This document shows positions 11,673 through 23,274 of a stretch of 64,000 bases of DNA, piece by piece (the first letter of the stretch is position 1; each line of letters opens with the position of its first letter). This DNA comes from Dipteris shenzhenensis (lineage: Eukaryota > Polypodiophyta > Polypodiopsida > Gleicheniales). The stretch is taken from the NCBI GenBank assembly GCA_047967505.1, contig CM106538.1. One strand, given 5' to 3'. The translations under genes and the position numbers were made by a program. The notes beneath the pieces are model-generated. The model made no database searches. It was not told the DNA's origin and was given only the letters and a program-made list of their open reading frames with translations.

Positions 11673-14470
11673 GTGTCCTAATAATTACCGCTGGTATAGA
11701 CCACAGACCGTGTGGGGCAACTGATACCGCTTGGTATGGCTAGACATCATGCAGTGTTTTGGTAATGGTATTGTGCGATAAGAGCGTATACCATGCAGTG
11801 GTCTTCCAGTCGATAGCCGGTGTAAAGAATTGCATTTTTTTGCATTTAGGGCATTCGGACGTGATTTCAATCGAAAAGTACGTATTTTTATTTTTAAAAA
11901 TGTACTTTTTAAATCCCTGAAAATAGATTATGTACATTAGAAATCTCCTACCTCATTTGTAGAGTTAAGACCTCATTATTAAAGTACATTCCACTAGTCC
12001 TATGTTTCAAGCTCATTCTAATTATAAAAAACCCCAAACACATATATTAGAAGGTAAATTTTTTATTTTCCTATAGCTATATCGCTAGTTGATAAAGTTT
12101 TTCCACTTACGTTCCCCCAAGGGCCATTCTATACATTAAATAACCACTCCAATATACAATTGACAGCTAAAACCACCCAGAATGTGCATGCATTATCACA
12201 TCTTTTATGATGTGATTAACTTAGGTATTTAGAAAAAAAATTAAATGATTTGAGGGTGAGTGACACTAACTTTCTAACATCAATGCATATAGTAACACAA
12301 ACATGATTTCATAGAAAAAAAATCTTTACGAATGGTATATTTCTCCCACTTGGGGAGTACATTCGCAAGAATGAAAGTGTGTTCCTAATCCTTGGGGTTT
12401 CACCCGTTTGAACACCATAGTGCATCGTATTTGAAGAGGGCTCATAATCCCTTATGTGCAAATCATAATACTTTAGCTTTGCTCAAATTTATGTTATTAA
12501 AGTCCATGACTAAAACAAAGTCCTTGTTTTTCTTCAAAATAATTGTCAGCTTATTTATTATTCCAAAAAATAATAGAAGCTAAAATAATAATTCCTAAGT
12601 TTTTCCATATGTTTATGATAAGAGATATAAAAAAGGGCAAACAAAGTTCTTAATAATATTAAAAACATTAAATTTGCATTCCAACTATGATTGTGGAAGG
12701 TACAGTAAATAATTGTAATGTTTGCATTTGATTGCTCAAGGCTTCTTGTTTCATGTATTCTATACTGCACCAATGAAGGAACATAAGGAAATTATTAATA
12801 CCCTTTGGCTGTGGCACTACGATAAGTTAAATGTCAATCTATTTTTAAGTAATTGTGTGGAAAATGTTTCAAAGTAGAATTTTCTAAAAATAACTAGAAT
12901 TTCTAAGAATTGCCAAGATAGAGATTTAAGGTCCAAATATGATATTCCAAGATACATTATTGTCTATATATTTGATTATATAATCCATGATAGTGTTATC
13001 CTTATTATAGTAGAAATTCCATGAAAAATATTCATCTATGAAAAGTAAAATGGATGGAAAAACATGTTCTTATTTATTTTTTAGCAATTGAGTCATCCTA
13101 TGTTTTTTATGACGAATTGAATATCATGCAATTTACATATATTTTGATATATCTTAGTAGCTTGTGGGGGATATGGATTGAAACACCCCCTATAGTATGA
13201 CTTCTTTTTACCCAAGTCTCCATAAGCCTCATCACTACTTTCATACTAGCTTGCTAATCACACAATGAAGGCCTTATGAATGTAGTGCATGAAATTTGGC
13301 ATATCTTGTGTAAATCCAAGAGATTTATTAGATCTGATAAAAAAATTCTACCCTTGTAAGTTACTTGGAATATATCTTTCCATTTAATATATGTATAAGA
13401 AATATTGGGTATCAATATCCTATAGAGGATAACTTGGGCTATAGCATGGTTGCACATAGCCATTATGTTCAAGCTTTGTGAGTATTCTATATTTGGGTGA
13501 CTAGTAACAGTCATAACCATTATATGTTCAAGCTTTGTGAGTATCCCGTAAGTATATTCTATTTGGATAAATTGTATACATTATAACCTATGTATATGTT
13601 AGAGTTCCCCCATACTTCGAGTGAGACTTTTCAAGCAAAGGAGGAATTCGAGCGAATCCATCCAATTTTGAGTTGTATGAAAAAAATAGTTTCAAAGAAT
13701 CTTCTTCCACATTGCGGCCCCACCACTCTCAATATTTGTAGCCAACTAATATCGTTTTTTGTAGTCTAGGAAAGCAACCTAAAACATCATGCCATACACA
13801 AATTGGGCCACTCAAGCAATTGTTCAAGAATACAACTCTCACAAGTAAAATTCAGCAAATCACATCCATGCGCACTACAAGGCACCATACCCAAAAACAA
13901 AATATGGCTTGATTTTAGTAAGAAAAATCTTAACTTTCAAAAGGAATTCCAATGATGGGACCACAAAACCACATGACATTTAATACCAACCTGCAATAAC
14001 ATGTCACACATATTGGGTAATACAATGAACTAAATTTAATAATACACCCCTTCAGCACCACAAACTACAATATCATAAATAACCACAACAACAAAACATC
14101 AATCTGCTTAAACATTCAAAATCCAATGCATGATGCAAAGTTTAGGAGCAAATGAAAAGAAAAAATGAATTCCAACTTGCAAATGTAATACTATGTTCCA
14201 ACCAATAACCGTACACAACATCGACTCTTGTGGCACAAAGAACACCATAAATACCTTTCACAAAAAAACCTTCACATTTGCAATAAACTTTCATGTTAAA
14301 ACCTCACACTTTTGCAACCAAACTTGCAAACGCATTACCAACTTGTAACTAACAAACATATAAACTTCAAAAATTGCACCACAAAGAATGGCTGACCAAA
14401 CCCTTCACCAAAAAACATTCAAACAAAATTAGCATTGGTAGTAAATACCATGCAAAGAACCACAAAAGTT
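11673..14470. other. AT-rich region without recognisable genes
   Basis: About 2.8 kb with only short, compositionally poor frames on both strands. I see no conserved protein motif, LTR ends or RNA gene. It may be old, saturated transposon sequence. Confidence 0.5.
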
Positions 14471-14473
14471 CTA

Positions 14474-14625
14474 AATGTCAAAAAGCCCACTGAGGCTATC
14501 AATGTCGAAAATCCCACTCATGTCACAGGCATCTTAGAATGTCAAAAAGCCCATTGAAGTCACAGGCATCTTAGAATGTCAAAAAGCCCACTGAGGCTAT
14601 CAATGTCAAAAATCCCACAGCATTC
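14474..14625. repeat. Short tandem duplication containing AATGTCAAAAAGCCCA
   Basis: The phrase AATGTCAAAAAGCCCA occurs three times (near 14476, 14535 and 14575). It is followed by alternating CTGAGGCTATCAATGTC and GTCACAGGCATCTTAG segments, giving an A-B-B-A-like arrangement of 40-60 base units with few differences. Confidence 0.75.
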
Positions 14626-14639
14626 CCTCTATGCTGGCA

Positions 14640-16766
14640 CATTACATCTCCTTCCCCAAGGGCGTGAAGCAACTCCAACTTCGTTAGTGCTACCTAGTTC
14701 ATGAACTCATGAATATGTGGGTCCAGCTGCAACACACTCAAGAAGACATAGTATGTGCTTGCAAGGCAAATACACCATTTTTTAGGCTTCTCTCTTCTAA
14801 AAGCCTTCACAACTGCATTGGGGCATTTTCAAAATGGAAACAGAATAATTCAGCCCAAGTTCCTGAGATCCATCAGCACTGACATAGAACACATGCGATT
14901 AATTGCACAAAACTATGGCCTCTCAAAGAACTGTAGCTTCTAGGGGATGACCCCTCTCTATGCTCTCATGAAAATCCTTAGTTATATTCGATCTCCATTT
15001 CACGGCCTTGCCATCTCTGAACCTAGTTCGAACACCACTCTAAAGCCTAGGTGTGGCTAACTGCATGTTGGTAGATATTGAGCTTCCAATGCCCACTGTC
15101 ATAACAAAACCACTTGCTTGTAGCATCCACACCTCTTCTTGTTGCAAGCATGTCCCCTCATCAATGGGCCAAACTCCAGGTACATGACCTGGCACTCCCA
15201 CGATTGTCTTTTCATCAACATTCTAGGAGTGAGTATTAGAAATATTGCAAAACCAAATAAATCCCTCAATTGTGCCTCCAAGATATCTGCTTCACCCCCA
15301 AAAGCATGGTGTAGGCACTCCCAAAGCACTCTCACCCTACTCTTCACAAATGTACCATCCACACTAGCCACCTTGTTCATGCAACATACCAAAGCAAGTC
15401 ATCTTTCTATTAGGTTCAGTTCTTCGAATCACCCACATTGTTTTTGGTACCTTTCTCTCCTCCACCACGACCTCATTGAGCCCTTCATTGTGGCTAGATT
15501 GATCGCATTGCCTGCTTGTTGTAACCATGACATATTCTGGTCTATGACTATGCTCATCTCGTAGTTCATCAGGATTTGTAGTCACTGGCCTTTTCTTCCG
15601 AACACTACACTTATATAAAGTCACTCGTTTTCTACATACTATCTTCAGCCACACCCATCGCATGGATAAAAGCATTTGCCATATCAACCAATCGCTTTCC
15701 AGATGATGAACCAGCACCTCTATAAAAGTGCTCAGCCATATCAAGGCTATAGCCAGGACCTGCTGACCCCTTTAGATATGCACTATATTTTGCACTCTAA
15801 AGAATGGCCATGGATAAATTTGCACCACTTGCCTCAAATAGAGAGATATGTTCTTTGCACCCCACACTCGCCCTCATGCTTACATGCTTGGACTTAGAGA
15901 GGTTTGTGGTAGGAACAAAGATACCTAAATCATCTTGTGAAACAAACCAAGAGCCCCAATGAAATGCTCTAGTGTCCCAACAAGCCAACCACATCTCCAA
16001 TGCAGAAATCTCACCCTGAACAGCATGACCTACATGCCAAAATTTCCTAAGCTCATTCTTGCACATGTCAGCAGCATTGGCAGATGGTGCATTCCTCCAT
16101 TTCCTGCAAAGCAATTTGTGCTCCTCCTAGGAGGATGGCCTTATGCACTTATATGTGTGACGTACCATTCACTGTTCCCAATGGAAAACACAACTTCTCC
16201 CTATTTGGATCCTTTTTCTTTGCTCCACCAAAGTACATATTTCGTATTGCAAGCCAATTTACATTTGCCTCATCTGCCATAAAGCCTCTGAAATCAGGTT
16301 TCGAAACCCCTTCTTTTCAACAACATCATTTAGCATTTTCCAAAATTCAGCCTAGGCAAATCTATCCTCAACCTTGAACTTACATATTGCAATGGTCAAG
16401 AACTCGCACACAAAAGGATCATACACATGTGCTGACATTGTTGGCCACAACCTGGAACTCTATGAACATGATCAAAATGAACCCACATTTTTTCCAAGTC
16501 CCCGCCCTCACCCGGGTCTCATTCTGTTGATGAGGTCAACACCACTTCTTGGACCCTTGATGGACATTTTAAACACATGGGGTTGGTGTTGTGCACCCAA
16601 TTGACCCAGAAACAAAACACTATGTATGAAAGGATATCTGCACTTCTTCTTGAGTTCCAAGATGGCCTCAAATCCTTTTAGAAGTTAAACATTGTGCCTT
16701 CTTAGCATGTTCTAAGCACTTTTCTCAATCCACTTGTTATTGGACAATGGAGTGGCATACTCTAGC
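14640..16766 (-). pseudogene. Decayed MULE-like transposase, C-terminal half
   Basis: Minus-strand reading in several frames. HFDHVHRVPG and YDPFVCEFLTIAICKFKVED (about 16480-16380) look like the first catalytic-Asp strand of a MULE-type DDE transposase. GFMADEANVNWLAIRNMYFG (about 16300-16230) resembles the second-Asp block (G.MTD...A..NAI). Further down, MWLACWDTRAFHWGSWF (15797-16114) is tryptophan-rich, as in the insertion domain. Tail frames at 15099-15744 are unassigned. Frameshifts and stops are frequent. It continues on the other side of the copia insertion (20941-22142). Superfamily naming is inference from motif layout; a non-MULE DDE family is possible. Confidence 0.45.
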
Positions 16767-17127
16767 TATGAAGAGAGTGGGAGAGAAGTAAGGAGTCTCA
16801 CTTGTAGCTTTCTCACAATGTATGCAATGGGGGAATACACACAAAGGTGGAGCCTAAAAGAAGTTTTCTTCTTCCTAGTTGTGAAAGCCAAAAGAACTCT
16901 CTCTTAGTACAAAAGGAATAGGTGAACCCTATATGTGGGTCTCAATCCAAACTTAGCTAATCTAAGTGGCATACTAACTGAGCCACTAACTAGAGTACAT
17001 AAAGATAGATGTCATCTAGCTATTATTCATGGGCGGTGCACCAACCGCATCTGTAGCTAACAAGTCGGTGACATAAATGCATAACAATCACCCTGGCATA
17101 TCACGAGTGGAGCTTGATATCTCAACA
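16767..17127 (-). repeat. Copia 3' LTR
   Basis: Matches 20597-20940 nearly throughout, starting AAGAGAGTGGGA(G/C)AGAAG and ending GATATCT(C/G)AACA. It is about 15 bases longer, mainly through insertions near 16820 and 16870. The terminal CA is kept; the other end has decayed from TG to TA. Confidence 0.9.
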
Positions 17128-17137
17128 CTCCCCCTCG
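17128..17137 (-). promoter_or_regulatory. Copia polypurine tract
   Basis: The minus strand reads CTCGAGGGGGAG immediately before the 3' LTR, the plus-strand primer typical of plant copia elements. Confidence 0.8.
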
Positions 17138-17153
17138 AGCTCAATACCAATTC

Positions 17154-17563
17154 CTACACACCAAGTAGGTCTCTGAACTTGTGCAGTTTCTTTGCACCCA
17201 ATGCCTTCATGAATATGTCAGCTACCTGATCTTCTGTGTTGACATAAACTAGATCAATAAAACCTACTAGAACATTCTCCTGCACATAGTGATAATGCAC
17301 CTCAATGTGCTCTTGCAGTTGCCATCCTTGCAACATGATTGAATGTTTCTTCATAATCAATGCCATATGTGTGCATATCCCATCACATTTAATCTTACCT
17401 TGTATCTACTCGTAGAACCATCTGCATTGTGCTTCACCTTATAAACCCACTTGCAGCCAATTTCATTCTTGTCTTTAGGCAAAGGCACCGATTCCCATGT
17501 AGCATTTTCTTCCAAGGCATCCATTTCTTCATCCATGGCTTTCTCCCATTTTTCTTTTCCCAT
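17154..17563 (-). pseudogene. Copia RT N-terminus joined to RNase H C-terminus across a deletion
   Basis: The start of copia RT is clear: KWEKAMDEEMDALEENATWE and NEIGCKWVYKVKHNADGS (17357-17563). After GYAH and a frameshift, a short stretch of the YGIDYEETF...VARMAT block is readable. The sequence then jumps directly to HIEVHYHYVQENVLVGFIDL and DQVADIFMKALG (17154-17300), the very end of RNase H. The RT palm with YVDD and most of RNase H are absent, so about 1 kb of pol is missing. The frame ends LGV just before the polypurine tract, as in intact relatives. Confidence 0.85.
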
Positions 17564-18090
17564 GGCTTACTCAAAAGAAGTGGGTTCTAGTTCATGTATC
17601 ACTTTGACCATAAAGGCATAGTGAATGGCTGTAAATCCATCATATTTAAGCCTATCCATAGGATACTTAACTCTGGTAGACCTGCACAAAATAGGCTCAC
17701 TACCAAGTGCTCTCAAAACATCCCTTGTCTTCCTTACTCCAAGTGTAACAATAGAAGGAATACCCAACTCATCATCAAGGCTCTGTTATGAGCCACTGGA
17801 TTCACCATCCACATAAGAATGACCTACATTCACATCAACCATGGGCTGATCTACTTTCTCTTTTCCTTTGCATGGATACTTGCATACCACTATTTGCATT
17901 GCTTTGAGGAGATCCTCCTGATCTCAATTTGCCTGTCCATGGTGAAGTATGTGAACCACTACTAGAGGACACTACAGGTCCACTAATATTTTGTGATTGC
18001 TGCTGTGAATACCAGCTGCTCATCTCATCAAAAACATCATCTCTGCTCACTATAAACTTACGAGTAGAAGGGATATATCATCTATACCCT
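17564..18090 (-). pseudogene. Copia Pol linker between integrase and RT
   Basis: Two frames cover the variable linker. One (17835-18050) is Ser/Gln-rich (FDEMSSWYSQQQSQNISG). The other (17567-17767) contains RSTRVKYPMDRLKYDGF, the basic RS.R...P..RL motif that precedes RT in copia elements. They are in different frames, showing at least one frameshift. Confidence 0.65.
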
Positions 18091-18095
18091 TTCTG

Positions 18096-18700
18096 CTATA
18101 GAGAATAACCAATAAAGATGCACTTCTCAGCTTTTGGATCCAACTTGGATCTCAACTCATCTGGCACATGAACATAGGCAATGCAACCAAAAACTTTCAA
18201 ATGAGAAATATTTGGTTTCCTACGAGTATACTTCTCCTTTGGCATCATGCCATGTATTGCTGCAGTGGAGTCCTGTTCATTATGTAGCAACTACTTCAGC
18301 CCAATAATAATCTGGCAGGTCTTTTTTGTTGAGCATGGCATGAGATACCTCTCCAATATGCCTATTTTTTGTTTCTGCAAATCCATTTTACTATGGGGTA
18401 TGACTGCATGAATATTGCTGCTTTATGCCATGCTCCTGCAAAAACCTTGCAAACTCATTTGAGAGGTACTCTCCCCCTCCATCTGACCTTAGGCATTTTA
18501 TTTGCAGGCTTGTTTCTTTTTCAACCATAGCTTTGAAAGCTTTGGAATGCCCAAACACTTCACTTTGCTTTTTCTTAAAATACACCCAAACTTTTCTGTT
18601 GTAGTCATCAATAAAAGTGACAAAATAATTACAGCCTCCAAAATGCAGCTTTAGTAGTCCACACATCAGAGTGGATTAATTCCAATGGCCTCTTACTCTC
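18096..18700 (-). pseudogene. Copia integrase
   Basis: The core begins near HSDV (first Asp, around 18690). FVTFIDDYNRKVWVYFKKKQ and CLRSDGGGEYLSNEFARFL carry the second Asp, then NGFAETKNRHIGEVSHAMLN carries the Glu. The C-terminal part (18096-18290) includes ISHLKVFGCIAYVHVPDELR and KCIFIGYS. Catalysis inserts cDNA into the host genome. Stops and frame changes separate the pieces, so no functional protein is made. Confidence 0.85.
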
Positions 18701-19335
18701 TTAAACATGTCTGGGAAATGGTTTCCTTGCCTGTTTTCCAAATTGACAGGCTTCACATACCTTATGCATTTTTGTAACCTTGAACTTAGGCAATCCTACA
18801 ACAATATTTTGGGCCTGCATTAATTTAAGTCATTGTACATTAACATGAACAATACGTTTATGCCCGATATCAATATCTACAACTACACCGGTCCCATGTG
18901 CAAATAGTGTTGCACTCAATTCAGGCATGTCTGCATCCAACATGAACATTTTTCCCTTCTTCTTCCCTTTTGCTATCAAGCAACCTTTATTTTTCATATC
19001 CTCAACAAAGCATCCATGAGGATTAAATCCGACTTGCAAGCCCTACTCAACCATTTGACCAATAGAAACCAAGTTCTTGGTGATATTCGGAACATGAAAT
19101 ACATCAGACACGTATTTCTTTTTCCCATCCTACATAGACAAAGGAATTTTACCAATCTACACAATAGGATGTGCAATATCATCACCAGTCTCCACAAATC
19201 CTGGTCTTTCCATTTTCCTTGCATCCTGCATCCATTCTGCATGACTTGTCATGTGGTTTGATGTACCTGAGTCAACATACCACACATCATTGCTTTCTTC
19301 TGCACTTGTCATAGAATTGGTCATGTGCTGCACCA
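18701..19335 (-). pseudogene. Copia protease and GAG-pre-integrase region
   Basis: WYVDSGTSNHMTSHAEWM (around 19300-19245) is the copia protease active site with the DSG triad. ISP/ITKNLVSIGQMVE follows after a stop. Then HKRIVHVNVQ and KVCEACQFGKQARKPFP, with the C..C of the GAG-pre-integrase zinc motif (around 18760-18710). Several stops interrupt the frame. Confidence 0.75.
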
Positions 19336-19393
19336 TAAATAGATGCTCATTTCTGTCATCACCCTGTCTACTAGAGGATGCATAATTGCCTTG

Positions 19394-20043
19394 CTACAAT
19401 TTTCCATTCATGATGTCATTCTGCTTTTTATAGTAGTCTTTAGCCATATGACCCATTTTACCATAGTAGTAGCATTCAACATTGCTGTTTGCATTTTGAC
19501 CTCTCTGCCATCCACCACAACCTCTTTGGCTCCCCCTGCCTCTAAGGTTACCACGTCCTCCATAGGACTGGTTTTCTTGAATTTGCTGCATATTCTAATT
19601 TCTGCCATGAGGCCTACTCTACCTCTGCCTCTACCTCTTCCAGCATTTGAGTAGAAGGTAGTTTCTTTTAAATTTCCTCCTGAAGAAGATGCACCACCAT
19701 TTCTTTGCTCTTCAAAAATTAAAAGAGTAATCAACTCCTCAAAATCAAGAAATTTTTCACGGACAGCAATGGATGTCCGGAATTGTGCATAATCCTTTCC
19801 TAGACCATTCAAGGTCATGGAAACTAAATCATCATCTTCCATTGCCGACCCAATGGAAGCAAGTGCATCTGCAATCTTCTTCACCTTCATGTGGTAGTCA
19901 TTGATGCTCATATTTTCTCTCTGCACATTATGCAACTCCTGCTTGAGCTGCATTTTCCTAGCTTGTGTATTTGTGCTATACATTTTTGTCAAAGTATCCC
20001 ATGCCTCCTTCAACGTGCTTACATCTTGAATATGCACAATCAT
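19394..20043 (-). pseudogene. Copia gag with damaged zinc knuckle
   Basis: The UBN2-type capsid is clear: LKEAWDTLTKMYSTNTQARK, LKQELHNVQRENMSINDYHM and LVSMTLNGLGKDYAQFRTSI. An RGRGRGR region follows, then a frameshift. The zinc knuckle reads CYYYGKMGHMAKDYYKK (about 19430-19480), where two of the three cysteines of C-x2-C-x4-H-x4-C have become Tyr. Both changes are G-to-A on the coding strand. The gag start lies upstream of 20043 in sequence up to the primer-binding site. Confidence 0.85.
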
Positions 20044-20580
20044 AGAATCTAAAATACAAATAGATAGCTAGCACATAATTTTTCTAGCTCTCTGATGCTA
20101 GCCTTTGAATGCTTGCAACTCCTGTTGATTGGGAACTGCAAAAAACACAACTACCTCACAAGGGCAAATCTGCAAAATTGACGAAAGTGGTATTTGACCA
20201 CATAGTCACTTCCTAGTGATGATTTTGCATCAACAGACAATAAGAATGATTTTGTCACTCCCAATATCTTTGTGCACAGGCATACGATGCAATTTCTATG
20301 ATAACTTTTCATTGACCTGCAGAGCAGTGGTTGCACAGCAAAAACTTCTGCCACCAAAACGGGCCCCGAAATGTCACAAGGGCTTTGCCCTCCCCCACAG
20401 CATATAATTCCCTCTCGCTACACCACGAAGGGCGTCCAAATCTGATACAGTGCACTCTTGCACTTTTCGGCTATGCTACCTGCAGAGATTTGCTCCCGAA
20501 CTTGAAAAAGGAAAGAAACACTAATCCTCTTACCAAGACACTGCGAACTTGGTTTGCTTCCTTGAGGTCCTTACCACAAA

Positions 20581-20596
20581 CCGAGCTCTAATACCA
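20581..20596 (-). promoter_or_regulatory. Copia primer-binding site (initiator Met tRNA type)
   Basis: The minus strand reads TGGTATTAGAGCTCGG, one base different from the usual TGGTATCAGAGC, and directly abuts the 5' LTR. Confidence 0.85.
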
Positions 20597-20940
20597 TGTC
20601 AAGAGAGTGGGACAGAAGTAAGGAGTCTCACTTATAGCTTTCTCACATACACAATGGGGGAATACACACAAAGGTGGAGGCTGAATCTTATTTGTGAAAG
20701 CCAAAAGAACTCTCTCTTAGTACAAAAGGAATAGGTGAAACCTATATGTGGGTCTCAAACCAAAGTCAACTAACCTAGGTGGCATACTAACTGAGCCACT
20801 AACTAGAGTACATAAAGATAGCTATCATCTAGCTATTATTCATGGGTGGTGTACCAACCGCATCTGCAGCTAACAAGTCGGTGACATAAATGCACAACGG
20901 TCACCCTGGCATATCACGAGTCGAGCTCGATATCTGAACA
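20597..20940 (-). repeat. Copia 5' LTR
   Basis: 344 bases bounded by TG and CA, homologous to 16767-17127. On the minus strand it starts TGTTCAGATATCGAGC. Confidence 0.9.
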
Positions 20941-22142
20941 TAGCAACTTGATGATCTCATCCTCCCTAATCTCTGTATTCTCTTTGCTTGAATCACCCAT
21001 AAGCATATCCAAAATCATGTCCCTACCCACACTTGTCTCCAACTGCTTTGGTGTTGTAAAAGGATTCATCGTCGCTCTTGATACCAACATTTCCTTGTGA
21101 TGCCCACCCTGCTAGTGCCCTCTTTATAAGGATGAGGGTGATTTCCAAGATGTATTGCACATCTGGTGATGTTCTCGTGATCTTTTGGAATGCAGTAGTA
21201 TATAACTATCGGACAATTGGAAACGCATTCTGGAGCTTGAGCACAATGGCGACAAGCTAGATTTCCATCCTCTGCTCTAATCAATCCCACATTACAAATA
21301 CATTTCATTCTCCCTTTCCATTGACTCTCATTTTGAAGATGCATTTTAGATAAGTATAAACATTCAAGATTGATGCATCGAAGGTGCCTTGCACATCTAC
21401 TGAAACACACTACCCCATCAAAACAATCACTACTACATGTCACATAGTCAATCCATGGATGGCAGTCATGCTTTCATTCCATCCCATGCATGGAACTCTT
21501 CTTTCGATAGGGAGGTAGCTCAAAAGCAACATATCCATCATAGATCTTTGGCAACTCTTCAACTTGCATGGTATTTGCAACATTATGCAGAGCAGTATGC
21601 AAACTAGTGCTCAAAGGAAGCCCACAAATCAACTCAAGAATACTAGTGCAAGACTTACTGTTCTTATTATCATCCTTGTCTACATCTATATGCACTTTGG
21701 AGGCAGATTTATTTTTCATAACTTGGTAGCTCTTGCTGAATTTGGGATCTAGATGGTAGCCGTTCTCTCCATTGTGCAGCAAAACTGGTTCAAGCTTCAT
21801 ACCTTCAACATCCAATCCCAAAGGCTTTAGAGTCACAGGCATATCTTGCAAGTCAAATGATTCACGCAGGGTGTTAAGAGAAATCTCTGTCATGTCCTCT
21901 TTGAAAACCAAGATCATCTTTTGTTGAACTTTAGGGCTGAAAATGGTAATCTTCCTACTCATCTTGTCAACTAAAGTGATCGCAGCAGAAGTAGCACAAT
22001 AGAGAAATGTGTTGCAAGAATGAGCTAGAGGAGCAATGAATGTGGTAGAAGTGGGACACGAGAACAATAAAAGTGGGGCAAGAGTGCAATGTGTTACAAA
22101 AGGAAGCTGGTAGAAGGAAGTGAAGCTAGCCATAGATAGCAC
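20941..22142 (-). pseudogene. Decayed MULE-like transposase, N-terminal half
   Basis: Two long minus-strand frames. 21474-22142 (222 residues) contains MSRKITIFSPKVQQKMILVF as a likelier start than the first Met and a Lys/Asp-rich centre; it is not recognised by itself. 21066-21443 is a cysteine/histidine-rich segment, CRHCAQAPECVSNCPIVIYYC followed by TRCAIHLGNHPHPYKEG. This resembles the WRKY-GCM1/FLYWCH-type zinc fingers that precede MULE transposase cores (C...C...H.G.H.HP). The reading resumes beyond the copia insertion at 16766. Function would be transposon end binding; this is inference. Confidence 0.45.
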
Positions 22143-22310
22143 TCATGAAAAGCAACTGGCCAAAGGTAGCTCTCATGACATACAACTGCCCATAACTCAC
22201 CAACTCCATAGAATGATGTTAAGAAGGATGACAGCCACGAATAGTTACTCAACCCACCATTCCATAAAAATGGCCTGACAAAACCACGTCTCTAGAGGGA
22301 GGTATATTCC
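22143..22310. other. Spacer upstream of the transposase
   Basis: I see no feature that I can support. Confidence 0.4.
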
Positions 22311-22314
22311 AACG

Positions 22315-22960
22315 TGCATGTTATAAGTTAAAAGCCAAAGATCTTATAAGTTATAAACCAATGAGATAAAGAGACCATTAAAATTATGAGTCAATAAGTT
22401 AATAACTAATAATTTAATAATTTAAAAGCTAATAAGTCAATAAGTTAAAAGCTAATAAGTTAATGAGTTAAAAGCTAATAAGTTAATAATTTAAAAGCTA
22501 ATAAGTAAATAATTCAAAAGCTAATAAAAAATTAAAAGAAAATAAGTAAAAAAATAATTTTTTAAAAGCTAATAAATAAGTTAATAAGCTTCAATAAGTC
22601 AATAAGCTAATAAGTTAAAAGCAATTAAAGTAAAAGCTAATAAGTAAGCTAAAAGCCAATGTAAAAGCTAATAAATCAAAAGTAATTAATTAAGAGCTAC
22701 TAAATAAAAAGCATATAATAAATAAGTATGAAAGCTAATAAGTTAATAATTTAAAAGCTAATAAATAAGTTAATAAGCTTTAATTTATAACTTCAATAAA
22801 TGATAACAAATATGTGAATAATAAAACATTTGAAATAATTTAACTAGTTAAATAAGATACTTGCTAATCAGTAAAATAAGTTGAACAAATTCATTAAGTT
22901 TAATAAGTTAAATAGGTCTAAAAGCTATAAAATTTATCATTATGAACTTTATTAAAAATA
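22315..22960. repeat. AT-rich degenerate tandem array (AAAAGCTAATAAGTTAATAA type)
   Basis: More than twenty imperfect repeats of a 15-25 base unit built from TAAAAGCTAATAAGTTAATA, with variable spacing, run for about 640 bases. AT content is very high. AAGCTAATAA recurs in almost every line. Repeats are cleanest at 22420-22510 and 22730-22790. Confidence 0.9.
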
Positions 22961-23274
22961 ACTTTATAATTTCGAGATCGAATGTCAAATCAAACATAAA
23001 AATTTGCAAATCTTCCGTCATAAAGATTTCCCTCAAGCGTTGATTCTTTGACGGCTATATTGTGAAAAGAATTTCAAAGCCCGCGGCATAGTGAGACTCC
23101 TCAAATAGTACATGCATTGGTTGAGGGGCCCTAACCCTGGAAACCCTCATCTCTCCACTACTTATTCTCCATCCTTTCTCATTTTCCTTTTTCCACAACC
23201 TCCTCCACAAGTTTCCTCTTTATTGTTGCTTCCTCTCTGTTGCTACTTCCTCTATGTTGTTTGCTCTGCGAAGA
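22961..23274. other. 5' flank of the 23.3-28.1 kb unit
   Basis: Pyrimidine-rich from 23150 on. No TATA box was found in a convincing place. Confidence 0.35.

Larger units (their letters stand above)
16767..20940 (-). mobile_element. Ty1/copia retrotransposon with both LTRs, RT largely deleted
   Basis: Full span from LTR to LTR. The 3' LTR is at 16767-17127, polypurine tract 17128-17137, pol and gag on the minus strand, primer-binding site 20581-20596, 5' LTR 20597-20940. TAGC flanks both ends (16763-16766 and 20941-20944), a short candidate target-site duplication. It sits inside a MULE-like coding sequence on the same strand. Domain order on the minus strand is gag, protease, integrase, then RT/RNase H, which defines copia. 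The LTRs differ by roughly two dozen bases plus small indels, so it is not recent. An internal deletion in RT makes it non-autonomous. Confidence 0.9.

Noticed and set aside
12392-13520. Short frames in the AT-rich region as possible small genes
   Set aside because: No motif, no conserved composition, and frames are no longer than chance in AT-rich DNA.
22315-22960. CRISPR-like array
   Set aside because: Units are degenerate and directly adjoining without unique spacers, in a plant nuclear context.
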